Positions 36,745 to 45,422 of a stretch of 64,000 nucleotides of DNA are shown here, in pieces. The stretch is from Planctomycetota bacterium (GTDB lineage Bacteria; Planctomycetota; Phycisphaerae; Phycisphaerales; SM1A02). A program made the translations under genes and the position numbers. The stretch is taken from the NCBI GenBank assembly GCA_027622195.1, contig JAQBZO010000007.1, positions 1 to 64,000 on the forward strand, written 5' to 3'. Under the pieces are notes generated by a model that was not told the DNA's origin, did not search any database, and saw nothing but the letters and a program-made list of their open reading frames with translations. Every line of letters starts with the position of its first letter. The stretch's first letter is position 1.

Positions 36745-37631
36745 GCCGTGCCATCCAACATTCGACTCTGCAATCCTGAATAGGCATCGACGCGCCGATC
36801 GCGAAGGAATGGCCATCCTCGGCGCATCTCTTCGATGCGCGCCCGATCGCACTCGTGAACGATGACCGCTTGTTCCGTCTGCGATGCCTCGGCGACGACG
36901 ACTCCTCCGGGATCGATGACCATGCTCGTGCCCCAGAAGGTGAGATCGGCCTCGGTACCAATTCGATTGACTGCGGCCACCCAGACTCCATTCGCAATCG
37001 CGTGCGCGCGGTGCATCGTGATCCACGCATCGCGTTGTTGCGCGCGGTCGGCAAGAGTCTCTTGGTGATACCAACCAATCGCCGTTGGATACACAATCAG
37101 TTCCGCTCCACGCAGCGCGGTCAATCGCGCCGCCTCTGGATACCACTGGTCCCAGCAGACGAGGAGTCCTGTTTCTGCGACTCCAGAAACCACTTGAAAT
37201 CCTCGGTCTCCAGGGGTGAAATAGAACTTCTCGAAGAATCGAGGATCGTCTGGAATGTGCATCTTGCGATACATCCCGATGATCTCACCCGAGGCATCGA
37301 GGTACACACTCGTGTTATGGAAAAGTCCAGGGGCGCGGCGCTCATACAAACTCACAGTGATCTCGACACGCAGTTCGCGAGCGAGTGACGATGCGAAGGT
37401 CGTCGTCGGACCCGGAATCGACTCGGCGAGATCCATCCACTTTGGATCTTCGACCTGACAGAAATAATGTCCGCCAAAGAGTTCTTGGCTGACAATCAAC
37501 TGCGCGCCCTTCCCCGCGGCCTCGCGTGCGAGTGTCGCGAATGTGGCGTGCACTTCGTCACGCGTTGCGCCAATGGGACTCGCATGCTGCAGGAGTCCAA
37601 TTCGAAATGAAGAAGTGCGATTAGTCGTCAT
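36741..37631 (-). CDS. aguB: N-carbamoylputrescine amidase (nitrilase superfamily)
   Basis: A 296-residue carbon-nitrogen hydrolase that splits N-carbamoylputrescine to putrescine, CO2 and ammonia. ATG 37631 gives MTTNRTSSFRIGLLQHA, a normal family start. The catalytic triad is visible: Glu50 (IVSQELF), Lys123 (MYRKMHIPDDP) and Cys159 (LLVCWDQWYPEAAR). FFEKFYFTPGD is characteristic of AguB rather than other nitrilases. It overlaps aguA by 4 nt and starts 19 bp after the porin gene, so a shared transcript with the upstream genes is likely. Confidence 0.94.
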   Translation of the reverse strand: MTTNRTSSFRIGLLQHASPIGATRDEVHATFATLAREAAGKGAQLIVSQELFGGHYFCQVEDPKWMDLAESIPGPTTTFASSLARELRVEITVSLYERRAPGLFHNTSVYLDASGEIIGMYRKMHIPDDPRFFEKFYFTPGDRGFQVVSGVAETGLLVCWDQWYPEAARLTALRGAELIVYPTAIGWYHQETLADRAQQRDAWITMHRAHAIANGVWVAAVNRIGTEADLTFWGTSMVIDPGGVVVAEASQTEQAVIVHECDRARIEEMRRGWPFLRDRRVDAYSGLQSRMLDGTA

Positions 37632-37650
37632 CGAACGAGCAATGTTACGC

Positions 37651-39000
37651 CTAAAAAGTGACCGTCGTACGAAGGCCGACGACGAACACATCATCCAATG
37701 TCGGTGCGTTGATTGGCTTCGGGATGAATTGGAAATCGACAGTGAATTGAATGCTCGGAGTGAGTTGAGTGCGCACAAACAACTCGATCAAGTCCTGCGA
37801 CCCCCCTGTGGCAGCCCAACTCGTACCGCCTCCAAGTCCGACGGCGACCGCGCCTTTAGACCCAAAGAGATTTGTGAAGTACACACCCGCCATGGCTTCG
37901 TTTTGAATCGTGGTCACGAGTGGATCGGCGTAGGACCACTGTGCGAACGCCGCGAAGTCTGGCCGGAGTTCTGCGTGCGCGAGGACCCACGCACCAGGGC
38001 GAATCTCGCTGAGCACATCGCCGACCGCATTCACATTGGTCAGACATCCGCCTGCTGCGATTCGGCTTGGGCCTCCGCCAGGATAATCGAGCACGAATCC
38101 AAACTCTGATCCCACAAAGAATCCGCCTGTCGGAATATCTGAGAATCCTGTTGAGTCTGACAATCCACCGACGGGAGAGGTGATGATGGTGTTGATGTAC
38201 GACCACTCGGTGCATTGAATCTGCAGCGCTGCTCCAGGTGCGTAGTTTTGAAAACCGAGTGGAAGGGCATCGGATCCATCGAGCGGAGCCGCGAGGAACA
38301 AAGTGGTTTCATCGTTAGCGTATGGATTCCCATCGATGTAATCATTCGGATCGATCCTTCCGATCGTGGCCAAGACATCGGGTGATCCGAGTTCTTGGAC
38401 GAGCATGAGTCGAAGCCACTTTTCTGATGCCACAGAAAAATCAGCGTCGAGCGTCACGAGCGATCCGATCTGTTCTCCGAGTGGTGGCGAACCGTCCAAG
38501 ACCGAATTCACTCGACCTTGCGCAACGAAACTTGTATGGCCGAGCCCATCAATCTTGCCCAAAGCAACGGTCAATCCAACCTGAAACCGATTGATTCCTG
38601 ATCCTCCGTCGTATCCAGGCAGGTACTTGTTCGCCCACTGATACACAGTCGTGTCATAGATCGCCCACTTGATCCCGTGGTCTGCCGAATACTGCATCAA
38701 GTTTCGTACAGGAGAGAAGGCCAGTTCTGGCCAAAAGGGATCGATCAGGGCGATGTCGGTAGGTTGACCGAGCGTTCCTGGCTGCTCTTTGAGGAGTTCC
38801 AGAGCGTGCGCCGCTGATTCTTTCGAACCGACCTGCGCGACGCCTTCCAAGTTTCGAAACCCTGCGAAATCGCGGAGTGCTCGACACATCACTGGATCGT
38901 CGCGGTCGGGCGGATCAGCATGCGCAACCCTCACGCAGCCGAGCAAGAGCACGAGACAGGACCACGCGCCAATGAGCGTCATGAACTTTCGTTCGGTCAT
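37651..39000 (-). CDS. OprB-like carbohydrate-selective outer-membrane porin
   Basis: A 449-residue outer-membrane beta-barrel with a signal peptide (LIGAWSCLVLLLGCVRVAHA). Repeating amphipathic strands such as NRFQVGLTVALGKIDGLG, GGFFVGSEFGFVLDYPGGG and VTTIQNEAMAGVYFTNLFGS, and the final VFVVGLRTTVTF with a C-terminal Phe, indicate a porin; the strand phrases resemble the OprB family. Carbohydrate or small-solute uptake is inferred, since OprB-like porins in this context could serve other solutes. Its ATG overlaps the DUF1573 gene by 4 nt, and aguB follows after 19 bp. Confidence 0.72.
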   Translation of the reverse strand: MTERKFMTLIGAWSCLVLLLGCVRVAHADPPDRDDPVMCRALRDFAGFRNLEGVAQVGSKESAAHALELLKEQPGTLGQPTDIALIDPFWPELAFSPVRNLMQYSADHGIKWAIYDTTVYQWANKYLPGYDGGSGINRFQVGLTVALGKIDGLGHTSFVAQGRVNSVLDGSPPLGEQIGSLVTLDADFSVASEKWLRLMLVQELGSPDVLATIGRIDPNDYIDGNPYANDETTLFLAAPLDGSDALPLGFQNYAPGAALQIQCTEWSYINTIITSPVGGLSDSTGFSDIPTGGFFVGSEFGFVLDYPGGGPSRIAAGGCLTNVNAVGDVLSEIRPGAWVLAHAELRPDFAAFAQWSYADPLVTTIQNEAMAGVYFTNLFGSKGAVAVGLGGGTSWAATGGSQDLIELFVRTQLTPSIQFTVDFQFIPKPINAPTLDDVFVVGLRTTVTF

Positions 39001-39920
39001 GGGATGCTGCGATCAAGGTTCTCGAGCACAAGAAACACAATGGGGCAATCGGCGCGATCGGTCGTGATTCGCGCAACAATGCGAGTCCAGTATCCGTCTG
39101 CGTCGAAACTGAAGTTGGGCAGGTGTCCACTGTCCGAATCCTCGGCCATGTCTGGATCACTGCAATGTTGCGCCGCGTACGCATCGATCGCAGTCCAGTC
39201 CCAACTGAGCGTTTGTTGAAACGATGGAGCGGCTTCTTCCGATGCGATACACGGGGGATCGCTCGCGAGAATCGAAAACGGCTCATTGTCTTCTGAGACC
39301 AAGATCATCCGCCCGCAATCAGTCTCCTCTCCCGTCACGCGCCGAACCAGGCCTGGCGCAGGATGCATCGATCCACCCACTTCAAACTTCAATTCAAGTG
39401 GAGGACCAGGCCGCGCACTCTTTCCCTCTTCCTCAACAATGAACTGAATCGTCTGGGTTTTTCCACCCCAGCTGACCCACGGCTCAATCGTGGCGGTGAA
39501 GGCGCGTCGTTCACCGGGCGCGATGTCGAATGATGGTGGCAGATCGCTTGAGGTGCATCCGCATGTGGCACTCCAGTGAATCACCCTCAGAAGCGTCTCT
39601 CCATCATTGACCAATTCGGCGCGCGTCGAAAGGATGCGCGGAACCTCGCATGGAGTCCACAATCCCAAATCAACTTCGGGCGGTTGAATCGACATTCGAG
39701 GAGGAGGTTCGACTGGACCGGGCACTCTCGGACTCGGCGCACCGAGTGTCATGAGGAGCAAGGTGTCGGACGACAGCACCACGATGGCGACGACCATCAC
39801 GACTGTCGCACAAGCAAGGGTGAGCTTCACCACAGGACTCAACGAACTGCGTCGTGGTGTTGTTTCTGAATCACCCAACTCCTTCAACCTTCCACCCACC
39901 TCTGTAGTTGGCGCGGACAA
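38997..39920 (-). CDS. Membrane-anchored DUF1573-like protein
   Basis: Up to 307 residues. One N-terminal membrane helix (LTLACATVVMVVAIVVLSS) is followed by a DUF1573/ASH-like domain: DLGLWTPCEVPRILSTRAEL, then IHWSATCGCTSSDLPPSFDI and APGERRAFTATI. The CGCT motif is typical of this planctomycete-abundant domain. The C-terminal half has extra Cys pairs and no known motif. The start is uncertain: TTG 39920 overlaps the oxidoreductase gene by 50 nt and lacks a ribosome binding site; a downstream GTG at about residue 31 would still keep the helix. It overlaps the porin gene by 4 nt. Function unknown, probably periplasm-facing. Confidence 0.68.
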   Translation of the reverse strand: MSAPTTEVGGRLKELGDSETTPRRSSLSPVVKLTLACATVVMVVAIVVLSSDTLLLMTLGAPSPRVPGPVEPPPRMSIQPPEVDLGLWTPCEVPRILSTRAELVNDGETLLRVIHWSATCGCTSSDLPPSFDIAPGERRAFTATIEPWVSWGGKTQTIQFIVEEEGKSARPGPPLELKFEVGGSMHPAPGLVRRVTGEETDCGRMILVSEDNEPFSILASDPPCIASEEAAPSFQQTLSWDWTAIDAYAAQHCSDPDMAEDSDSGHLPNFSFDADGYWTRIVARITTDRADCPIVFLVLENLDRSIP

Positions 39921-41256
39921 GTGACTGCGCTGCGGGATTGTTGAAAGTCATCTCTTTTGCATTCCAAGCCAGCGTTGGCCCCGGATTCAATCCACCCACC
40001 ACTCCGCAAAGCACAATCTCGGTCATCGGTCCGCTGAATGAGAATGGAGTTCGCGTCGTGCCACTTCCCATGCACGCATCAACCCATTCATGCCAGTGAT
40101 CGATGGGGGCGAGTTCGGGCGGAGTGAATGCAGGCTTCTCTCCGGGGCAGAACACATGCACATCACCAGGATGACACACCACCAATGTTCCGCGCTCGCA
40201 CACAAAAATGGTGGCTCCATCACTCGAACGCTTGGGCATATCGAAGTCCGCTGGCACATGTGGAATCGCAGCTGGCGCAGGAACTCGACCTCCGTCGTAC
40301 CAATAAATCGAGAACGGCTTCCCACCCGATGCGGCATTCCCCTCAAATCCAATTTCCACTGTTTCGCTCAGTGGGAACTGATCGCTTGTGAGATCTGAGA
40401 CATCCCCGCGCACCGTGATGGGCGCGGTCAACTTGAGTGCCTTCGCGGGCGCATCGAAGAAGTGGCACGCCATGTCTCCGAGTGCTCCCGTTCCAAAATC
40501 GCGGAATCCACGCCACTTGAAGGGTGCATAGGTGGCCTCCTTGAACGGTCGCATCGCAGCAACATTGATCCAACTCTCCCAGTCGAGATTGGCTGGCACA
40601 GGATCGGATCCCACTGGACGCGGTTCTCCTTGCGGCCACCAACCCGCAGGACGATTCGTCCAGATATGCACGGCAGAGACAGGACCAAGAACGCCCGACT
40701 CAATCCACGCCATCGCGAGTCGTCGTCCAACATTCGCGTGGTTTTGAATTCCCATCTGCGTGACCACGCGACTCTTGTCAGCCACTTCGCGCATCATGCG
40801 CGCCTCGTGCAGATTGTGCGTGAGCGGTTTTTGACAATACACATGCTTGCCAAGTCGCATCGCTTGCACCGCCACGGGAGCGTGCGCGTGGTCTGGAGTT
40901 GAGACCACCACGGCATCAACCGATCCACCCATCGCCGCGAGGAATGCGCGGTAATCGGTGAAGCATGATGCGTCGTCGACCTGATACGCGATTGCCGTCT
41001 TCTTGAGAGTGTCGCGGTTCACATCGCAGAGCGCAGTGACCTTGACCCCAGGATGCGAAGCAATGCTGCGCAGATCGGTCGCGCCCATTCCGCCGCATCC
41101 AACACATCCCACTTGCAACCTGCCATTCAACCCGCGAGATGAAGCGAATCGTTGTGGCAGCAGGAGCGTTGTGGCACCAATCGCACCAACGGTCAGGATG
41201 AATCGTCGGCGAGTGAATTCCGAAAGAGTTGGTTGGATATGGTGGATCTTCGACAT
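39871..41256 (-). CDS. Tat-exported Gfo/Idh/MocA family oxidoreductase
   Basis: A 461-residue NAD(P)-dependent sugar dehydrogenase-like protein. ATG 41256 is supported by TAGGAG (complement of 41265-41270) 8 nt upstream. The Tat signal contains TRRRFILTVGAIGATTLLLP. The Rossmann domain shows VGCVGCGGMGATDL and ALCDVNRDT; the family motif CQKPLTHNLHEAR (usually EKP) follows DAVVVSTPDHAHAPVAVQA. Such exported paralogues are abundant in planctomycetes and act on sugars or cyclitols, but substrates are mostly unknown. Cotranscription with the DUF1573 and porin genes is likely. Confidence 0.9.
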   Translation of the reverse strand: MSKIHHIQPTLSEFTRRRFILTVGAIGATTLLLPQRFASSRGLNGRLQVGCVGCGGMGATDLRSIASHPGVKVTALCDVNRDTLKKTAIAYQVDDASCFTDYRAFLAAMGGSVDAVVVSTPDHAHAPVAVQAMRLGKHVYCQKPLTHNLHEARMMREVADKSRVVTQMGIQNHANVGRRLAMAWIESGVLGPVSAVHIWTNRPAGWWPQGEPRPVGSDPVPANLDWESWINVAAMRPFKEATYAPFKWRGFRDFGTGALGDMACHFFDAPAKALKLTAPITVRGDVSDLTSDQFPLSETVEIGFEGNAASGGKPFSIYWYDGGRVPAPAAIPHVPADFDMPKRSSDGATIFVCERGTLVVCHPGDVHVFCPGEKPAFTPPELAPIDHWHEWVDACMGSGTTRTPFSFSGPMTEIVLCGVVGGLNPGPTLAWNAKEMTFNNPAAQSLVRANYRGGWKVEGVG

Positions 41257-41320
41257 GGCTTAATCTCCTAGAGGGTGGAGCGTAGTCCTGCTTTCGTAGA
41301 CAGGGAGCAGTGCGATGCGG

Positions 41321-42463
41321 TCAAGAAGTCAAAAATCTCTTTGGCGACAAGAAACCAAGAGGCAGCGTGGTCGTCCCCATGGTCACGAAGTCAGCCATCG
41401 CCTCGCCGACCACGGGCATGAACTTGAATCCGTGTCCAGAAAAACCTGATGCCACAAAAATGCGCGCGCGCTCGCCGCGAGCGCCAATCATGAAGTGTGA
41501 ATCGGGAGAGTTGGAATACAAACATGTTGCCGTTGCGCCAACGGGACCGGCACATCCTGGCACACGTCGCTTCACGGATTGGGCAATCTCGAGACACTCA
41601 CTCTCGGTCGCGTCGATGCGTGGCGCGTTGGGGTCCACGATGGTCCCGATGACATGCCTCGCCACTTTGAGTCCTGCGGGGAGTGTTTGATCATCGCCGA
41701 CGGGGCATCCATATAAAAAACCTTCTGGAGCATCAAGACAAAATGTCGGAAGAGTCCCCTCGCGCGCCGCGTGAGCGTCATCGGAGTCGATCCATGCGAT
41801 CACCTGTCGCGTGACGCGAATCGGTGCGCGGGGCCACGGCGCAAGTCGATCGCTCCACGCCCCAGCAGTCACGACAACTCGATCGGCATGAAGCTCTGCA
41901 CTCTCTGTGGTGACCACCACGCCGTCAACTCGCTCCTCTATAGAACGCACGGCAACAGACTCACGCACGGTGGCGCCGTTTTGCTCTGCAATCTCGAGCG
42001 CAGCGAAGACTGCTTGTTCAGGTCTTGCGAATCCTGCCGTCGGTTCGAAATAGCCGACCCAATTGGATTCCATCGCAAACATCGGAAACCGTGCGGTGAC
42101 TTCCGCAGCAGTCCAGTCGGAGTGGTCAATGCGAAATCGTTTCGCAGAGTCAGAGGTGCGAGAGACGACTTCGGACCCACGGGGTCCTCCGATGAGAAGT
42201 CCCGTCTCGTGAACAATTCGTCTCCCCGACAACTGTTCGAGTGCCATCCAGCCCGCCCTCGCACGCAGCAACAACGGCACATAGTCATCGTGCTCGAAGT
42301 ACGCGGTTCGAATGACGCGCGATTGTCCGTGCGAAGACCCCCGATCATGGCCGCGCGAGAACTGCTCGAGTCCAAGGGGGCGGACTCCACGCAGCGCAAG
42401 GTGACAGAGCGTCGACGAACCCATCGTGCCAAGTCCAATAACTATGCAGGGCCACCGCTCCAT
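41321..42463 (-). CDS. SolA/MSOX-like FAD-dependent N-methyl amino acid oxidase
   Basis: A 380-residue flavoprotein of the monomeric sarcosine oxidase / N-methyltryptophan oxidase family. The dinucleotide fold is CIVIGLGTMGSS (about 6-17); FSRGHDRGSSHGQSRVIRTA is the family's flavin-linkage region, GYFEPTAGFARPEQA and VVVTAGAWSDRL follow, and the C-terminus has FVASGFSGHGFKFMPVVGE. The cysteine CLYSNSPDSHF corresponds to the site of covalent FAD attachment in this family. It oxidises secondary amines such as sarcosine or N-methyl amino acids, releasing H2O2 and formaldehyde. It lies 64 bp upstream of the oxidoreductase gene and is divergent from kup. Confidence 0.9.
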   Translation of the reverse strand: MERWPCIVIGLGTMGSSTLCHLALRGVRPLGLEQFSRGHDRGSSHGQSRVIRTAYFEHDDYVPLLLRARAGWMALEQLSGRRIVHETGLLIGGPRGSEVVSRTSDSAKRFRIDHSDWTAAEVTARFPMFAMESNWVGYFEPTAGFARPEQAVFAALEIAEQNGATVRESVAVRSIEERVDGVVVTTESAELHADRVVVTAGAWSDRLAPWPRAPIRVTRQVIAWIDSDDAHAAREGTLPTFCLDAPEGFLYGCPVGDDQTLPAGLKVARHVIGTIVDPNAPRIDATESECLEIAQSVKRRVPGCAGPVGATATCLYSNSPDSHFMIGARGERARIFVASGFSGHGFKFMPVVGEAMADFVTMGTTTLPLGFLSPKRFLTS

Positions 42464-42524
42464 GAGGGCAGACTATCCCGAGCCTGATCGAACATGCACT
42501 CCGAGGTACCATAGACCGTTCGCG

Positions 42525-44429
42525 ATGTCGCACGAAATCGCCGATTCATCCCACTCCAACGCCCGCTCTAGGATCGGCACGATCAAGCCGGGATTGGTCA
42601 TCGCCGCGGTCGGAGTGGTCTTCGGCGACATCGGAACGAGCCCCCTTTACGCGCTTGAAGAGTGCTTTGACTCGGTGCACGGCGTCGCGCCAGACACCGC
42701 GAATGTGCTCGGCGTTCTCGGACTCGTCTTCTGGTCACTCGTCCTCGTGATCGGCGTCAAGTATTGCCTCTTCTTGCTCAAAGCTCACAACAAAGGTGAG
42801 GGCGGCATTTTCGCACTCTTGGGACTGCTCATTCCAAAGGGCAGAGGATTCGCATCGGCAGGACGATGGATCGTCCTCGGTGCAATCGCGGGAAGCGCCC
42901 TCCTCTACGCAGACGGCGTCATCACTCCAGCCATCTCAGTTTTGTCGGCCGTGGAAGGACTCCAACAACTTTCGCCGAAACTCAACCCGTTCATCGTCCC
43001 CATCACCATCGCCATCATCATCCTGATTTTTTCGATGCAGCAATTGGGGACGGGACGAATCGGAAGACTCTTCGGTCCCATCATGCTCCTTTGGTTCATC
43101 GCCATCGGCGTATGCGGCGTCTTGGGAATCATGCGAGCACCGATCGTGTTGGAGGGAATCAATCCGATCCACGCGCTCCACCTCGCGCAGACGAATCCAC
43201 TCGGAACATTCTTGATCTTGGGAAGCGTCATGCTCTGCGTGACTGGTGGCGAAGCGCTTTACGCAGACCTCGGGCACTTTGGACGCAAGCCGATGATCGC
43301 ATCGTGGTACGCGATTGTCCTCCCGTCGCTCCTTCTCAACTACTTCGGACAGGGAGCGGTCATTCACCTTAATCCAGCGGCAGCAGCTGATCCCTTCTTC
43401 GCCCTTGTACCGAAGGATTTCATGCTCCCGATGATCATTCTCGCGGCAAGCGCGGCAGTCATCGCGTCCCAGTCGATCATCACGGGGGTGTTTTCCCTCA
43501 CTCAAGGAGCCGTTGCTCTGGGAATACTTCCTCGCCTTCGGATCATCCATACAAGCGAACATGGCGGACAAGTCTTCGTGCCATCAGCCAATGTTCTTTG
43601 CGGCATCGCCTGCGTGCTACTCGTCATCACCTTTCGCACTTCAGATTCTCTCGCCCATGCGTACGGACTCTCAGTCGCTGCGGGCATGGTCACTGTGACG
43701 CTTCTCTATGCGATCTATAAGGCAAGAACGTCCTGGTCACCGCTGCAAGTCTGGCTCTTCCTCGGTTGTTTCTTGACGATTGACTTGCTCTTCTTGAGTG
43801 CGAGCATGCTCAAGATTCCTGCGGGTGGATGGGTCACCATCTTGATGGCGATCACTCTCTTCACCATCATGCGCGTGTGGACGGCAGGTCGAATGGTGCT
43901 CGCAAGCAGGTTCGCAAACCAATCGATTCCTCTCGATCAACTGATCAACAGCCTTCAGAATCATCCGCCCGTTCGTGTTTCAGGTACCGCCATCTTCCTG
44001 ACACCCATCTCGAACGGGGTGCCTCCCACATTGCTGCACCACCTCAAGCACATGAAGGTGCTGCATGCCCAAGTCGCCATTCTCAGCATTGTGCCGAGCG
44101 AAGAGCCCTATGTTGAAGATGATTCCCGACTCGAGGTTGAACCGCTGCGCGAAGGATTCTGGAAAATCAAAGCCCACATGGGATTCCTTGACCAGCTCGA
44201 TGTTCCAGCGCTCGTGCGACAAGCGGCAGACAGCGGGTTCATCACCGCCGAAGGAAACACAACTTACTTCTTGGGTCGAACCATCGTGACGGCACGCGGA
44301 ACCTGCAAACTTTCTCGCCTCTCGAAACGATTGTTCTGCGCACTCGCGAGCATGTCGAGTTCGAATCCTCTCTACTTCGCGATTCCGCCAGGCCGCATGG
44401 TTGAACTCGGCATCCAAGTCGACTTGTAA
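42525..44429 (+). CDS. kup: KUP-family potassium uptake transporter
   Basis: A 634-residue K+/H+ symporter with about 12 membrane helices and a C-terminal cytoplasmic domain. ATG 42525 is chosen because the earlier starts lie in the divergent gene. The signature GVVFGDIGTSPLYALEECF opens the first helix; HNKGEGGIFALLGLLIPKGR, ILLYADGVITPAISVLSAVE-like phrases, GEALYADLGHFGRKP and NYFGQGAVI all match the family. The C-terminal domain contains RVSGTAIFLTP and PLYFAIPPGRMVELGIQVDL. Constitutive potassium uptake is the likely role. Confidence 0.95.
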   Translation: MSHEIADSSHSNARSRIGTIKPGLVIAAVGVVFGDIGTSPLYALEECFDSVHGVAPDTANVLGVLGLVFWSLVLVIGVKYCLFLLKAHNKGEGGIFALLGLLIPKGRGFASAGRWIVLGAIAGSALLYADGVITPAISVLSAVEGLQQLSPKLNPFIVPITIAIIILIFSMQQLGTGRIGRLFGPIMLLWFIAIGVCGVLGIMRAPIVLEGINPIHALHLAQTNPLGTFLILGSVMLCVTGGEALYADLGHFGRKPMIASWYAIVLPSLLLNYFGQGAVIHLNPAAAADPFFALVPKDFMLPMIILAASAAVIASQSIITGVFSLTQGAVALGILPRLRIIHTSEHGGQVFVPSANVLCGIACVLLVITFRTSDSLAHAYGLSVAAGMVTVTLLYAIYKARTSWSPLQVWLFLGCFLTIDLLFLSASMLKIPAGGWVTILMAITLFTIMRVWTAGRMVLASRFANQSIPLDQLINSLQNHPPVRVSGTAIFLTPISNGVPPTLLHHLKHMKVLHAQVAILSIVPSEEPYVEDDSRLEVEPLREGFWKIKAHMGFLDQLDVPALVRQAADSGFITAEGNTTYFLGRTIVTARGTCKLSRLSKRLFCALASMSSSNPLYFAIPPGRMVELGIQVDL

Positions 44430-44443
44430 CCTCTCACCGAGCC

Positions 44444-45379
44444 ATGGACATCGCCCATTTCAATCTTTGGATCGGATTCCTCGCCGTCGCGGCGCTGCTC
44501 ATCGCCATCGACATGATTTCGTCAAGGCGACTTCACGAAGTTTCAATTCGCATGGCGGCGTTGCATTTGGCTGGATGGATCGCGGCGGCAACGGGTATTG
44601 GAATCGCCACCTACTTCTTGATGACCCCTCTCGCAGCGGCACAGTATGCCACTGCGTACTTGGTCGAGATCGCCCTCTCGGTCGACAATGTCTTCGTCTT
44701 CGCCGTGATTTTTGCTGCCTTCAAGACCACTGCCTCGGCTCAGCGCCGCGCCCTCTTGTGGGGCGTTGTCGGCGCGATCGTCCTTCGAGCACTCTGCATC
44801 CTCGGAGGGATCGCACTCCTGAATGAATTCGATTGGTTGAAGTTCCTCTTCGGAGCAATCCTCGTTCTTACCGCGATCAAACTGCTCGTCCAATCGGCCG
44901 AGCCCGCCCACGTCGCGGACAACGGGATGGTCCGTTTTTTCAAGCGGGTGATCCCACTTTCAGATGACTACGACGGCGATAAGTTCTTTACCAGACTCGC
45001 GGGATCATCCAAGCGCGTTGCAACACCGTTGCTTCTCGTCGTGTTGGTCATCGAGTTCAGCGATCTTGTCTTTGCCATCGATTCGATCCCAGCGGTCATC
45101 GGCATCACGAACGAACCATTGATCGCCTTCAGTTCGAACATCATGGCGATTCTTGGACTTCGCGCCCTGTACTTCGTCGTGGCTGGAGTGCTCCATTCAT
45201 TCGAGTCGCTGAAGTATGGGCTCTCGTTGGTCCTCCTGCTCATCGGCATCAAACTCTTTGTAGAGCCGATGGGATTCCATGTCGAACCAATGTGGATGCT
45301 CGCTGGTATCGGATCGATTCTCGGGGCGAATGCGTTGATCGCCCTCCTCCCCGCGCGTCCAAGTGGCTCGCACCAATAA
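44444..45379 (+). CDS. TerC/Alx-family membrane protein
   Basis: A 311-residue inner-membrane protein with eight to nine helices. It contains the TerC signature ATAYLVEIALSVDNVFVFAV, the second acidic motif VIEFSDLVFAIDSIPAVIGI, and FSSNIMAILGLRALYF. The architecture and length fit the Alx branch, members of which export manganese or supply metals during protein secretion; substrate is not readable here. No leader resembling the yybP-ykoY manganese riboswitch fits in the 14 bp between kup and this ATG. Confidence 0.9.
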   Translation: MDIAHFNLWIGFLAVAALLIAIDMISSRRLHEVSIRMAALHLAGWIAAATGIGIATYFLMTPLAAAQYATAYLVEIALSVDNVFVFAVIFAAFKTTASAQRRALLWGVVGAIVLRALCILGGIALLNEFDWLKFLFGAILVLTAIKLLVQSAEPAHVADNGMVRFFKRVIPLSDDYDGDKFFTRLAGSSKRVATPLLLVVLVIEFSDLVFAIDSIPAVIGITNEPLIAFSSNIMAILGLRALYFVVAGVLHSFESLKYGLSLVLLLIGIKLFVEPMGFHVEPMWMLAGIGSILGANALIALLPARPSGSHQ

Positions 45380-45422
45380 CTTGTTCGCTGTTTTGGGGAG
45401 GTTCGTTGCTACACTGACCTCG

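Noticed and set aside
44430-44443. Manganese riboswitch before the TerC/Alx-like gene
   Set aside because: Only 14 bp separate it from kup, far too short for a yybP-ykoY element.
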